From JANPEZ01 sp031423155 (GTDB taxonomy: Bacteria > Actinomycetota > UBA4738 > HRBIN12): a stretch of 64,000 nt of DNA. Under the pieces are notes generated by a model, which worked only from the letters and a program-made list of their open reading frames with translations, did not search any database and was not told where the DNA came from. Of the stretch, positions 52,256 through 60,641 are shown in pieces. The stretch spans positions 87,861-151,860 of the forward strand of contig JANPEZ010000161.1 in the NCBI GenBank assembly GCA_031423155.1, given 5' to 3'. A program made the position numbers and the translations under genes. Each line of letters starts with the position of its first letter. Position 1 is the first letter of the stretch.

Positions 52256-53796
52256 CCGACGAACCGGCCCGCGGACGACGCACCGGAGGCCGGGCGGGCC
52301 GCCAAGCCGCCCGCGCCGCCCACGCCCCCGAGCGCATTCCCTACATCACCCGCACCCTCAAGCCCTTCGAGGTCCTCGATGAGGAGGGTCTGCAGACGAT
52401 CGAGTCCAACGCCGACACCATCTTGGAACAGGTCGGGATCGAGTTCCGCGAATCGCCCGACGCGCTCGAGCTGTTCGCGAAGGCCGGCTGCGACATCGAA
52501 GGCGAACTCGTGAAGTTCCCTCGTGGGCTGGCTCGCACGCTGATCCAGGCGACCGCGCCGCGCACGTTCACCCAGTACGCACGCAACCCGGCAAATAACG
52601 TCGAGATCGGCGGGATGAACACCGTGCTGGCCCCTGCTTACGGCTCGCCGTTCGTCCTTGACTTGGATCAGGGTCGCCGCTACGGAACCATCGAGGACTT
52701 CCGCAACTTCGTGAAGCTCGCCTACATGTCGCCCTACCTTCATCACTCCGGAGGGACGGTTTGCGAGCCGGTGGACCTGCCCGTCAACAAGCGGCATTAC
52801 GACATGGTGTATTCGCACATGCGCTACAGCGACAAGCCGTTCATGGGTTCGGTCACCCACCCGCAGCGCGCGCGCGACACGGTGGACATGGCCCGGGTCC
52901 TCTTCGGCGCAGATTATCTGGAGGACCACTGCGTCGTTATGTCGCTCATCAACGCGAACTCGCCTCTCGTGTGGGACTCCTCGATGCTCGGCGCTGCGCG
53001 CGCGTACGCGGAGGCGAACCAGGCGGTGATCATGACTCCGTTCATCCTGGCGGGGGCGATGTCACCGGCGACGGTGGCGGGTGCAGCGGCGCAGACGCTT
53101 GCCGAGTCGATGGCGGGGATGGCCTACGTGCAACTCGTGCGCCCCGGCGCCCCGGTCGTCTTCGGCTCGTTCGCCTCGTCCATGTCTATGCAGTCGGGAG
53201 CGCCGACCTTCGGCACTCCGGAACCCGCGCTGGTCCTCTACATCTTGGCCGCCTGCGCCCGGCGGCTGGGTGTGCCCTTCCGCAGCGGCGGCTCGCTCTG
53301 CGCCTCAAAGGTTCCGGATGCTCAGGCGGCCTACGAGAGCGCGAACACGTTGCAGCCCACCATCCTTGGAGGGGTGAACTTCGTGCTGCACGCCGCCGGC
53401 TGGCTGGAGGGCGGGCTGGCGATGGGCTATGAGAAGTTCATCATGGACGTCGATCAGTGCGGCATGGCCCACGAGTTCGCGCAAGGCGTCGACCTGTCAC
53501 CCAACGGCCAGGCGATAGACGCCATCATCGAGAACGGTCCCGGCCAGCATTTCCTCGGCAGCGCCCACACGCTAGCCAACTTCGAGACCGCCTTCTACCG
53601 CTCCAACGTCGCCGACAACAACTCGTTCGAGCAATGGGAGCTAGAAGGCTCCAAGGACACCGCGGAGAGAGCCAATCTCATCTGGAAGAAGATGCTCGCC
53701 GACTACGAGCCGCCGGCGATCGACGAAGCCAAAGACGAAGAGCTCCGAGAGTGGATCGAGAAAGCCAAAGCGAGCTTCCCCGACTCCAACGTTTAG
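52252..53796 (+). CDS. MttB-family methyltransferase without pyrrolysine (betaine-type)
   Basis: From ATG 52252 this is a 514-residue MttB/MtgB-superfamily protein: VLDEEGLQTIESNADTILEQ, GSPFVLDLDQGRRYGTIED, HMRYSDKPFMGSV. The reading frame has no internal TAG, so it lacks the pyrrolysine of trimethylamine methyltransferases. Non-Pyl members studied so far, such as MtgB, demethylate glycine betaine or other quaternary amines. The betaine importer upstream makes betaine the best guess. The stop itself is TAG. Confidence 0.9.
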   Translation: MTDEPARGRRTGGRAGRQAARAAHAPERIPYITRTLKPFEVLDEEGLQTIESNADTILEQVGIEFRESPDALELFAKAGCDIEGELVKFPRGLARTLIQATAPRTFTQYARNPANNVEIGGMNTVLAPAYGSPFVLDLDQGRRYGTIEDFRNFVKLAYMSPYLHHSGGTVCEPVDLPVNKRHYDMVYSHMRYSDKPFMGSVTHPQRARDTVDMARVLFGADYLEDHCVVMSLINANSPLVWDSSMLGAARAYAEANQAVIMTPFILAGAMSPATVAGAAAQTLAESMAGMAYVQLVRPGAPVVFGSFASSMSMQSGAPTFGTPEPALVLYILAACARRLGVPFRSGGSLCASKVPDAQAAYESANTLQPTILGGVNFVLHAAGWLEGGLAMGYEKFIMDVDQCGMAHEFAQGVDLSPNGQAIDAIIENGPGQHFLGSAHTLANFETAFYRSNVADNNSFEQWELEGSKDTAERANLIWKKMLADYEPPAIDEAKDEELREWIEKAKASFPDSNV

Positions 53797-53834
53797 GAGT
53801 GCGTCCGGGCGCGATCAGGGGTTAGCATCCACCC

Positions 53835-54362
53835 GTGCTTGAGGCCGGTCGAGAGCGTGTTAGACACAAGTTGGCGTCCAACCTGGCGCCCTTCCTGGAT
53901 CCGGATGAGAACGTGGTCGAGTTGGTCCGGGTTACTACGGTCCCTTTCGTTGCGCCCATGCTCTTGGCCTCTTCGATCTTCGGGATCGTGGAGTACTCGT
54001 CTCTGAGAAGCACCGGCCAGGACTCAAGCTTCCTCGCCTTTGCACTCCTGTACGTGGCCGCCTTCGCGTTTTGGCTCGCCGTCGCAAGGCAAGGGGTCTT
54101 GGTGGCCACCGACCGGCGCATCTGCTTCGTTCGCTTGTCCCCATTGAGGGGCCGCCTCCTCGGGCTCGGAGATTCGGCACCGCCCGAAAGCGTCGCGATG
54201 ACCGTTAGCGATAGGTGGAAGTTCGCGATGTTGAGCTCGGTGCGCGTCGTTTGGTCGGGACGGTCGCCTCATAGGTTCTTTCCGTTGATCGGTGCCAGCG
54301 ACCTAGAAGGGCTTGACAGGATGGCCGCGATCGCCGGGCGCCCGCCCAAGCGGCCGGTGTGA
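53835..54362 (+). CDS. Hypothetical membrane protein with PH-like tail
   Basis: Starting at GTG 53835, this 175-residue protein has two membrane helices at about 34-53 and 66-83, then a mostly beta C-terminal part (VLVATDRRICFVRLSPLRG) like bacterial PH domains. It sits between the methyltransferase and the IclR gene. Its function is unknown; it may share the transcript by position only. Confidence 0.6.
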   Translation: MLEAGRERVRHKLASNLAPFLDPDENVVELVRVTTVPFVAPMLLASSIFGIVEYSSLRSTGQDSSFLAFALLYVAAFAFWLAVARQGVLVATDRRICFVRLSPLRGRLLGLGDSAPPESVAMTVSDRWKFAMLSSVRVVWSGRSPHRFFPLIGASDLEGLDRMAAIAGRPPKRPV

Positions 54363-54372
54363 CCCCCGGCGT

Positions 54373-54435
54373 TTGACAGGCACGGGGGCTCGGCGTACCT
54401 TCCCCATGTGTTGCGGTGAGCGAAGAGGTGTTGCG
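54373..54435 (+). promoter_or_regulatory. IclR promoter with direct GTGTTGCG repeats
   Basis: TTGACA (54373-54378) is followed after 17 bp by TACCTT (54396-54401). GTGTTGCG occurs at 54408-54415 and 54428-54435, 20 bp apart, covering the likely transcription start and reaching 3 nt from the ATG. The same 8-mer occurs beside the operator at 43963. This suggests autoregulation by the IclR protein. Confidence 0.6.
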
Positions 54436-54437
54436 TC

Positions 54438-55229
54438 ATGCGGAACGAGTCTAACCCCGGTGGGAACCTCCAATCGGTCAATCGCGCGCTCAGGGCGCTG
54501 GAACTCGTCGCCGAGGAGGGTGAACTGGGTGTCACCGAACTCGGACGCCGCCTCGACGTCCACAAGGCCACCGCGTCCAGGATCGTCGCGACCCTTGCCG
54601 AACGGGGCTTGCTGGAGAAAGACCCGGTCTCCGAGCGCTACCGCCTCGGGTTCGGTTTGATCCGGCTGGCCGGTGCGGCGATGGCGGGGCTCGATCTGGT
54701 CAGAACCGCCAGACCCATCCTGGAGGATCTGGCCGACGCGACCCGCGAGACCGTGAACCTTGGAGTGCTCTCCGGAGATGCGGTCATCTACATCGATCAG
54801 GTGACCGGGACCCGTTCCATCGTGGCCGTCAGTTGGGTCGGCCGGCGCACGCCACTGCATGCGACCTCCAACGGCAAGGTTCTGCTCGCCTTCGCCAGCG
54901 ACGCCGAGCGCGCGCGACTTCTGTCACATCCGCTCGAGCGCTCGACATCTCAAACCGTCACCGAGCCGGCCGCGCTCAACCGCCAGTTGGACGAGATCCG
55001 CAACCGCGGCTATGCCCAGACCATGGAGGAACTGGAGGAAGGCCTCAACGCGGTCGCCGCCCCGATCCGGCGGGCCGACGGAGAAGTCGTCGCCGCGCTC
55101 AGCGTCTCGGGTCCGGCCTTCCGCATGCGGCCCGTAGACCTCCCGAGGATCGGCAGACAGGTCGGCGAATCGGCAGCGTCCATCTCGCGAAGGCTCGGAT
55201 ACGTCGAACGACGAAGGCCCGCCGGATGA
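54438..55229 (+). CDS. IclR-family regulator
   Basis: This 263-residue protein has the IclR winged helix-turn-helix at about residues 12-75 (ALRALELVAEEGELGVTELGRRLDVHKATASRI) and a GAF-like ligand domain (VTGTRSIVAVSWVGRRTPLHATSNGK). IclR proteins often control catabolism of aromatic or quaternary-amine compounds. The shared motifs in front of this gene and of the betaine genes make it the best candidate for their control. It overlaps the next gene by 4 nt. Confidence 0.92.
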   Translation: MRNESNPGGNLQSVNRALRALELVAEEGELGVTELGRRLDVHKATASRIVATLAERGLLEKDPVSERYRLGFGLIRLAGAAMAGLDLVRTARPILEDLADATRETVNLGVLSGDAVIYIDQVTGTRSIVAVSWVGRRTPLHATSNGKVLLAFASDAERARLLSHPLERSTSQTVTEPAALNRQLDEIRNRGYAQTMEELEEGLNAVAAPIRRADGEVVAALSVSGPAFRMRPVDLPRIGRQVGESAASISRRLGYVERRRPAG

Positions 55230-56260
55230 GCTGGGACGCCAACCGCCGCGTCCGCGATTCGATCCTAGAAGCTACGGGGTACACGCCTCTCGTCAGGCTG
55301 CAACACGTTGCGCCGCAAGGGCTCGAGCTGCTCGCCAAGATCGAGTGGTACGGGCCCACGGGCTCGGTCAAGGACCGCATCTACCGCGAGATGATCGAGC
55401 GCGCCGAGCAGCGCGGCGACCTCAAGCCCGGCATGACGATCATCGAGTGCACGACCGGCAATGCCGGCATCGCGTGCAGCGCCGTCGCCGCGGTGAAGGG
55501 TTACGCATGCACCATCGTCATGCCCGAAGGCATGAGCCCCGAACGCAAGCGCATGATCCTGGCCTACGGCGCCGAACTGGTGCTGACTCCCGGTTCGGGC
55601 ACCGACATAGAACTCGCCTTCGCCAAGATGCGAGAGATCGTCGCGCAGGATCCGGACCGCTACTACTTCCCGGCCGAGTTCGAGAACCCCGACAACCCGC
55701 AGGCCCAGCTGAAGACCGGCGAGGAGATCTGGGAGCAGGCCGAGGGCCGTATCGATGCGGTCGTCGCGGCGCAGGGCACCGGCGGTTGGATCACGGGCGT
55801 TGCGCGCGCCCTCAAGGCACACGACCCGCGCATACGCGCCTACGCGGTCGAACCGTCCGAATGTCCGCTGATCACCGAGGGTCGCTGGGGCAATCACGGG
55901 GTGCCCGGCATCGGCGACGGCATCATCCCGGCGAACCTGGATCTGTCGCTCATGGACGGAGTCGTGACGGCCTCGACGAAGGAGGCCCTGCTCATGGCCG
56001 CCCGCCTGGCCAGAGAGGAGGGCCTGCTCTGCGGTCCCTCCAGCGGGATCAACGTCGCCTCGGCTCTGAAGGTCGCGCGTGCGCATCCCGACCTGAAGTG
56101 CATCGTGGCCGTCATCCCCGATACCGGCCAGCGTTACCTGTCGGGAGAGCTGTTCGGTGAAGGCACCCGGGCCGCGAGTCCCGATCGCCCCCACGAGATA
56201 GACCCTCACACTCTCGAACAGCTCGCCGCCAACCGCGACCGCCTCGAGTTCATCGCCTGA
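55226..56260 (+). CDS. Cysteine-synthase-family PLP enzyme (variant)
   Basis: This 344-residue fold-type II PLP enzyme has the lysine Schiff-base site GSVKDRIYREM (Lys49) and the phosphate-binding loop GTGGWITGVARAL. The substrate loop reads ECTTGNAGIA (about 74-83) rather than the usual PTSGNTG of O-acetylserine sulfhydrylases, so a different substrate is likely. It is coupled to iclR and may act on a serine- or homoserine-like derivative. Confidence 0.82.
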   Translation: MSWDANRRVRDSILEATGYTPLVRLQHVAPQGLELLAKIEWYGPTGSVKDRIYREMIERAEQRGDLKPGMTIIECTTGNAGIACSAVAAVKGYACTIVMPEGMSPERKRMILAYGAELVLTPGSGTDIELAFAKMREIVAQDPDRYYFPAEFENPDNPQAQLKTGEEIWEQAEGRIDAVVAAQGTGGWITGVARALKAHDPRIRAYAVEPSECPLITEGRWGNHGVPGIGDGIIPANLDLSLMDGVVTASTKEALLMAARLAREEGLLCGPSSGINVASALKVARAHPDLKCIVAVIPDTGQRYLSGELFGEGTRAASPDRPHEIDPHTLEQLAANRDRLEFIA

Positions 56261-56399
56261 CCCTCACGGATGGGGCGCCCTCGGCACATGTAGGTCCTAT
56301 CGCCTGAGCGATCATGAGCCAGCAGAGTGGGCGGATGACTGATAGCCAGGAAGAGCGCCGCGACGCGGGACCCCACTTGAGTCCCGGACTCTCGGACAG

Positions 56400-56507
56400 A
56401 TGAAGAGCCAGATCCTCCTAAAGGAGAACTTCGACGATCCGCTTCCGGAGGACCTGTGGGAGTCTCCGGTCTTCCCCGATCGGCCCGCGCCGTCCTCCAG
56501 CAGCTGA
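56400..56507 (+). pseudogene. Remnant of a Phd/YefM-type antitoxin C-terminus
   Basis: The 35-codon open frame reads QILLKENFDDPLPEDLWES, closely matching the C-terminus of the intact antitoxin at 57776 (QIWMSEDFDDPLPWEVF). The shared frame extends upstream to LGQM (about 56391) and loses similarity there. The N-terminal DNA-binding half and any toxin gene are missing. It lies in the 297-nt gap between the PLP enzyme and the acyl-CoA dehydrogenase; nothing else was recognised there beyond a weak 5-bp hairpin at 56299-56312. Confidence 0.65.
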
Positions 56508-56556
56508 TTACTGGCGCGGTCGGCCTCCGCGCTATGCTCCGCCGCGGAGGTGACCC

Positions 56557-57735
56557 GTGTCCACGTACCCGATGTCCGATGAAGACCGCGAGATCCAGGC
56601 CAAGACTAGGAAGTTCGTAGACGAAGAGCTGATCCCCTTCGAGGTCGAGGCTGAGATGAACCGCGGCGAGATCCCCGCCGACGCCCGCGCTAAGCACCAC
56701 CACATGGCGATCGACCTGGGGCTCTACTCGATGAACATGCCGAAGGAGCTGGGTGGAACAGGCATGACGATGTTCCAGCAGACCCTCGTTTCCGAACAGA
56801 TCGGACGCGTGACGAACGCGCTCGGCTGGTGCGTGCACACCCCGCCGGCCTGGGCTCCCGCGGTCGTCAGCGAGCACCAGATGCAAACGTGGATCCTTCC
56901 GACCATCCGCGGCGAGATGCACGAGTGCTACGCGATCACCGAGGAGGGCGCCGGCTCGGACGTCGACGCCATCGCCGCCACCGCCCGCCGCGACGGCGAC
57001 GAGTACGTCCTGAACGGCGTGAAGATGCACGTGACCAGCTACAACGACGCGACGTACTGCTTCTTCCAGGGGAAGATCGTCGGCGGTCCCAGCGAGGGTG
57101 CCCACGCGATGTTCTTCGTCGACAAGGACACGCCCGGAGTGCGGCTCATCCGCACTCCCGCCTATACGCACACGTACGCGGCCCACCACGCGCTCGTCGC
57201 CTTCGAGGACGTCCGCGTGCCCGCCGCCAACCTCGTCGGCGAGGAGGGCGACGGCATGGCCTTCACTTACGAATGGTTCCGCTACGAGCGATTGATGATC
57301 GCCGCGCGTTGCTGCGGAGCCGCGGAGCGCCTGATCGACGAGGCCACCGCGTTCGCCAGGGAACGCGTTCAGTTCGGAACCCCGATCTTCGAGTTCCAGG
57401 CTATCCAGCACATGCTCGCGGACTCGGTCACGGAGCTGTGGGCCGCCCGTCTGATGACCTATCAACTCGCGCGCTCGATCGACGACGGCCTGGACGTGAA
57501 GCTCCAGCATGCGCAGTGTTCGATGGCCAAGCTTTACGCCAGCGAGATGGCCGGGCGCGTCGCCGACCGCGCCGTCCAGATATTCGGGGGCCGCGGATAC
57601 ATGCGAGAGAACGTCGCCGAGCGCTTCTACCGCGAGGTCCGCGTCGACCGGATCTGGGAGGGAACCTCCGAGGTCCAACGCAACATAATCGCCGACCAGC
57701 TCGCCAAGCGAGGAGCCCAGGCGCTCATCGGTTAG
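56557..57735 (+). CDS. Acyl-CoA dehydrogenase
   Basis: This 392-residue protein starts at GTG 56557, with GGAGGTG just upstream. It has the acyl-CoA dehydrogenase fold, with the substrate/FAD loop YAITEEGAGSDVDAIAA and the C-terminal FAD and catalytic region RVDRIWEGTSEVQRNI, where the Glu of EGT is the usual catalytic base. The acyl substrate is not determinable. A link to the betaine pathway is not evident. Confidence 0.92.
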   Translation: MSTYPMSDEDREIQAKTRKFVDEELIPFEVEAEMNRGEIPADARAKHHHMAIDLGLYSMNMPKELGGTGMTMFQQTLVSEQIGRVTNALGWCVHTPPAWAPAVVSEHQMQTWILPTIRGEMHECYAITEEGAGSDVDAIAATARRDGDEYVLNGVKMHVTSYNDATYCFFQGKIVGGPSEGAHAMFFVDKDTPGVRLIRTPAYTHTYAAHHALVAFEDVRVPAANLVGEEGDGMAFTYEWFRYERLMIAARCCGAAERLIDEATAFARERVQFGTPIFEFQAIQHMLADSVTELWAARLMTYQLARSIDDGLDVKLQHAQCSMAKLYASEMAGRVADRAVQIFGGRGYMRENVAERFYREVRVDRIWEGTSEVQRNIIADQLAKRGAQALIG

Positions 57736-57738
57736 AGG

Positions 57739-57763
57739 TTGACTAAGCAGACTTAGCTAAGTC
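57739..57763 (+). promoter_or_regulatory. Promoter-operator of the Phd/PIN pair
   Basis: GACTTAGCTAAGTC (57750-57763) is a perfect 14-bp palindrome. GACTAAG at 57741-57747 adds another half-site, and TTGACT (57739-57744) is a likely -35 element. The site ends 13 nt before the antitoxin ATG, as expected for autorepression by the antitoxin. Confidence 0.7.
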
Positions 57764-57775
57764 ATACTCCCAGGC

Positions 57776-58042
57776 ATGGCCAGTGCGGAAGAGATCGCCC
57801 ACCTCGAGACCGTCAACGTCCACGAGGCGAAGACCCACCTGTCTCGCCTGCTCGAAAGGGTCGATAGTGGCGAGGAGGTCTTCATCGCCCGCGCCGGCAA
57901 GCCGGTCGCCAAACTCGTCGCGATCGAACCCGTGAAGAAGACACGCGGCATGCTCGGCAAGTACAAGGGTCAGATCTGGATGTCGGAGGACTTCGACGAC
58001 CCGCTTCCTTGGGAAGTCTTCCCGGGGTTCCCGCTCGAGTGA
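57776..58042 (+). CDS. Phd/YefM-family antitoxin
   Basis: This 88-residue protein has the Phd N-terminal domain (VNVHEAKTHLSRLLERVDSGEEVFIARAGKPVAKLV) that binds DNA, and an acidic C-terminal tail (SEDFDDPLPWEVFPGF) that should wrap and inhibit the PIN toxin. It overlaps the toxin gene by 4 nt. Confidence 0.93.
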   Translation: MASAEEIAHLETVNVHEAKTHLSRLLERVDSGEEVFIARAGKPVAKLVAIEPVKKTRGMLGKYKGQIWMSEDFDDPLPWEVFPGFPLE

Positions 58043-58425
58043 GGCTTCTGCTCGATTCGCATGCGTTCCTCTGGTACCTGGTGAACGACGACCGTCTTCC
58101 TCGTTCCGTCAAAGATCTGCTCGAGGATCCCTCGGTTCCCGTCACCGTTAGCGTTGCGACCCAGTGGGAGCTGATGGTCAAGAGCATGCGCGGGCGGATC
58201 CGGCTTCCCGGGTCGCCTGAAAGGTTCTTGATCGATCCCGCAGCCGAGGCCGGCTTCCGAGTCCTGCCGATCGAACAGAGACACGTCCTCGCGCTTCCCG
58301 AGCTTCCGGAGATACATACCGATCCCTTCGACAGGATGCTCGTGGCGCAGGCGATCGTCGACGACCTGGACCTGGTGACCGGCGACGAGCAGATCCGGCG
58401 CTACCCGGTCAGGACGGTTTGGTAG
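58039..58425 (+). CDS. PIN-domain toxin (VapC-like)
   Basis: From GTG 58039 this 128-residue ribonuclease-fold protein has acidic active-site segments LLLDSHAFLWYL, WELMVKSMRGRI, EIHTDPFDRMLVAQA and LVTGDEQIRRY. It belongs to the PIN group typically paired with Phd antitoxins. Targets are likely RNA; which one is unknown. Confidence 0.92.
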   Translation: MRLLLDSHAFLWYLVNDDRLPRSVKDLLEDPSVPVTVSVATQWELMVKSMRGRIRLPGSPERFLIDPAAEAGFRVLPIEQRHVLALPELPEIHTDPFDRMLVAQAIVDDLDLVTGDEQIRRYPVRTVW

Positions 58426-58428
58426 GGG

Positions 58429-59649
58429 TCAGATCTCGCCGGAGGCCAAGGCGTCGCATATCGCGAACGAGCCGAGTATCTGGACGTGTTCCAACTTCAT
58501 GTCGTAGGCCTTGGGCTGCGTCGAGAACTTGGCGATGACGACGTCGGTCGAGCGGTCGACCATGATCTGTTGGCCGTGGATGCCCAGGCCCGTGAAGAGA
58601 CCGCGCTCCGGGCGGTACGTCCACCAACAGTCGTGATACATCGCGCCGTGGTACAGATCCGCTTCGGGGGAGTTGCCGAAGGCGGCGATCAACTCCTCGT
58701 CCCCCGTGCTCGGCCGCAGGGTCCAGTCGATCGAAAGGACTCGGCGGCCACCGATCTCACCTCGATCCAAGTACATCTGGCCGAAGCGCGCGAGGTCGCG
58801 GAGCGTCGTGCAGATGCCTCCGTCGGCAAGAGCTGCTCCGGCGCTGTCTACGGTCACGTCGGCGTCCGCCTCAGCTCCGATCTTCGACCAGATCTCACGT
58901 GAGAACACCTCGGCGAAGCCGGCGCCTCCTACCCGCTCCAAGACCCAGCCGAGGACATCGGTCAGGATCGAGCGGTACTCGAACGGCCCGCCGTGCGGGC
59001 CTGAGTTCTTCTTGAGTCCGGCCATGTACTCGTAGAGATCGCCGGGAAGATCGGGCCTGGTCCGTGGGATCCAGCCCATGACCTGGCAGTAGAGCCAGGC
59101 GTCCGACTCCCGGTCCTCGTAATCCTCGGACCATCTCGTTCCCGCGCGCATGTCGAGCAAGTGCTGCACGGTGCATCCTTCGAAGCTCGAGCCCTTGAGC
59201 TCCTCGACGTATGTGGCGACGGGTTCGTCGAGGTCGATCCGGCCATCGGCGACCATCGCTCCGGTCAACGCTGAGGTCAGGGACTTGGACACCGACATCA
59301 GAAGGTGCGTGGTCTCGGGCGTCATCGAGTTGAAGTAGCGTTCCGCGACGATCCGGCCCTGATGCATGACGAGCAGTCCGTCGGTGTAGGTCTCGTCCAA
59401 CATCGTGGGCACGTCGTAGCGCTTCCCGCGAACCTCGAAGGTGATGTCGTCGATGTTGCGCTCGGCGCGTGGAAGTTCGGTAACGGGTACGTCGCCGCGG
59501 CTGATACGCGCGGTCGGGATGAGTTCGCGCACGTGTGAGAAGGCCCACCGGCTGAAGGGAGGGTCCTGCCAGTTCGCCAGGGTGACGCGGCTGCCAGCCG
59601 GCGCCGGGGAGCCGATCATGAGTCCGAGATCTGCCGCGGTAGGTTTCAT
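58429..59649 (-). CDS. Serine hydrolase (beta-lactamase/class C-like)
   Basis: From ATG 59649 the protein has 406 residues. The catalytic Ser-Lys motif is SVSKS (LLMSVSKSLTS), and the local order VMHQGRIVAERYF, LLDMRAGTRWSED fits class C beta-lactamase-like esterases and peptidases. No signal peptide is visible, so it is probably cytoplasmic. It overlaps dppF by 4 nt, which suggests it acts on an imported peptide or ester. Confidence 0.87.
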   Translation of the reverse strand: MKPTAADLGLMIGSPAPAGSRVTLANWQDPPFSRWAFSHVRELIPTARISRGDVPVTELPRAERNIDDITFEVRGKRYDVPTMLDETYTDGLLVMHQGRIVAERYFNSMTPETTHLLMSVSKSLTSALTGAMVADGRIDLDEPVATYVEELKGSSFEGCTVQHLLDMRAGTRWSEDYEDRESDAWLYCQVMGWIPRTRPDLPGDLYEYMAGLKKNSGPHGGPFEYRSILTDVLGWVLERVGGAGFAEVFSREIWSKIGAEADADVTVDSAGAALADGGICTTLRDLARFGQMYLDRGEIGGRRVLSIDWTLRPSTGDEELIAAFGNSPEADLYHGAMYHDCWWTYRPERGLFTGLGIHGQQIMVDRSTDVVIAKFSTQPKAYDMKLEHVQILGSFAICDALASGEI

Positions 59650-60641
59650 GTGAACAGGCATGCCGATCTGTGCTCGGGAGTCGCGGCGGCCTTGGCCGCG
59701 CGCAGCTCGGGATCATCTGTGGCGCAGACATCTTGAGCGACCGGGCAACGCGGATGGAAGCGGCAACCCGACGGTACCTCGATCGGGTTCGGTGTCTCTC
59801 CCTTCAGGATCTCGCGGCGCTTGCGTTCGCGGGGATCGGGCCTGGGAACCACCGACATCAATGCCTTGGTGTAGGGATGTTGCGGGTTGCGCACGACATC
59901 CTTGGCCGGACCTTCCTCGACGACACGGCCCAGGTACATGACCGCGATCCGGTCGGCGAAGTGCGCGGCGGTCGAAAGGTCGTGGGTGATCATGAGGATC
60001 GTCAGACCTTCGCGGCGGAGTTGATCGAGCAGCGAAAGCACTCCGGCTCGGACCGAGACGTCCAGCATCGATACGGGCTCGTCGGCTACGAGCAGTTCGG
60101 GCTCAAGCACCAGGGCCGCCGCGATCGCGACGCGCTGGCGCTGCCCTCCGGACAACTCGTGCGGGTACCTATCGAGGAACAGATCCGGAGGGGTCAGTCC
60201 GACACGCTCGAGCGCGCCGGTGACCAGGGACCGACGGGCCTGGCTCGAGTCACCGATCTTGTGGATCTTCAGGGGTTCCTCGACAGCGTCGCGGACACGG
60301 AACCTGGGGTCGAGCGACTCGTAAGGGTCCTGATAGATGATCTGCACACGTCTCCTCAGCGGACGCAGCTCGCTGTGGGGGACCGCCGAGATGTCTCTTC
60401 CCTCCAGACGGATGGCTCCGTGGTCGGCGTCGATGAGCCGCAATATCGCCTGGGCCGTAGTGGTCTTCCCGCATCCGGATTCCCCCACGAGCGCGAGCAT
60501 CTGGCCTCGCTCGAGTGAGAAGGAGACACCTTCCACGGCGTGGACCTGCTGTTTTCGCTGCCTCCGGAGCGTCGCGACGATGCCGCGCTGGACCGGGTAT
60601 CGCACGACGAGGTCCTCGACCTGAAGGACGGTATCGGTCAT
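59646..60641 (-). CDS. dppF: Oligopeptide-type ABC ATPase DppF
   Basis: From ATG 60641 this 331-residue ATPase has VGESGCGKTT, ELSGGQRQRVAIAAAL and LLVADEPVSMLD, and the C-terminal oligopeptide-transporter module (PSGCRFHPRCPVAQDVC). It pairs with DppD to drive the DppBC permease. Its 4-nt overlaps with both neighbours show an operon. Confidence 0.92.
   Translation of the reverse strand: MTDTVLQVEDLVVRYPVQRGIVATLRRQRKQQVHAVEGVSFSLERGQMLALVGESGCGKTTTAQAILRLIDADHGAIRLEGRDISAVPHSELRPLRRRVQIIYQDPYESLDPRFRVRDAVEEPLKIHKIGDSSQARRSLVTGALERVGLTPPDLFLDRYPHELSGGQRQRVAIAAALVLEPELLVADEPVSMLDVSVRAGVLSLLDQLRREGLTILMITHDLSTAAHFADRIAVMYLGRVVEEGPAKDVVRNPQHPYTKALMSVVPRPDPRERKRREILKGETPNPIEVPSGCRFHPRCPVAQDVCATDDPELRAAKAAATPEHRSACLFT

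Noticed and set aside
53794..53796. TAG at the end of the MttB-like gene read as pyrrolysine
   Set aside because: The protein is already full length, and the pyrrolysine of known MttB lies well inside the chain, not at its end.
56299..56312. Terminator after the PLP enzyme (ATCGC-CTGA-GCGAT)
   Set aside because: The stem is only 5 bp and has no T tract; too weak to call.
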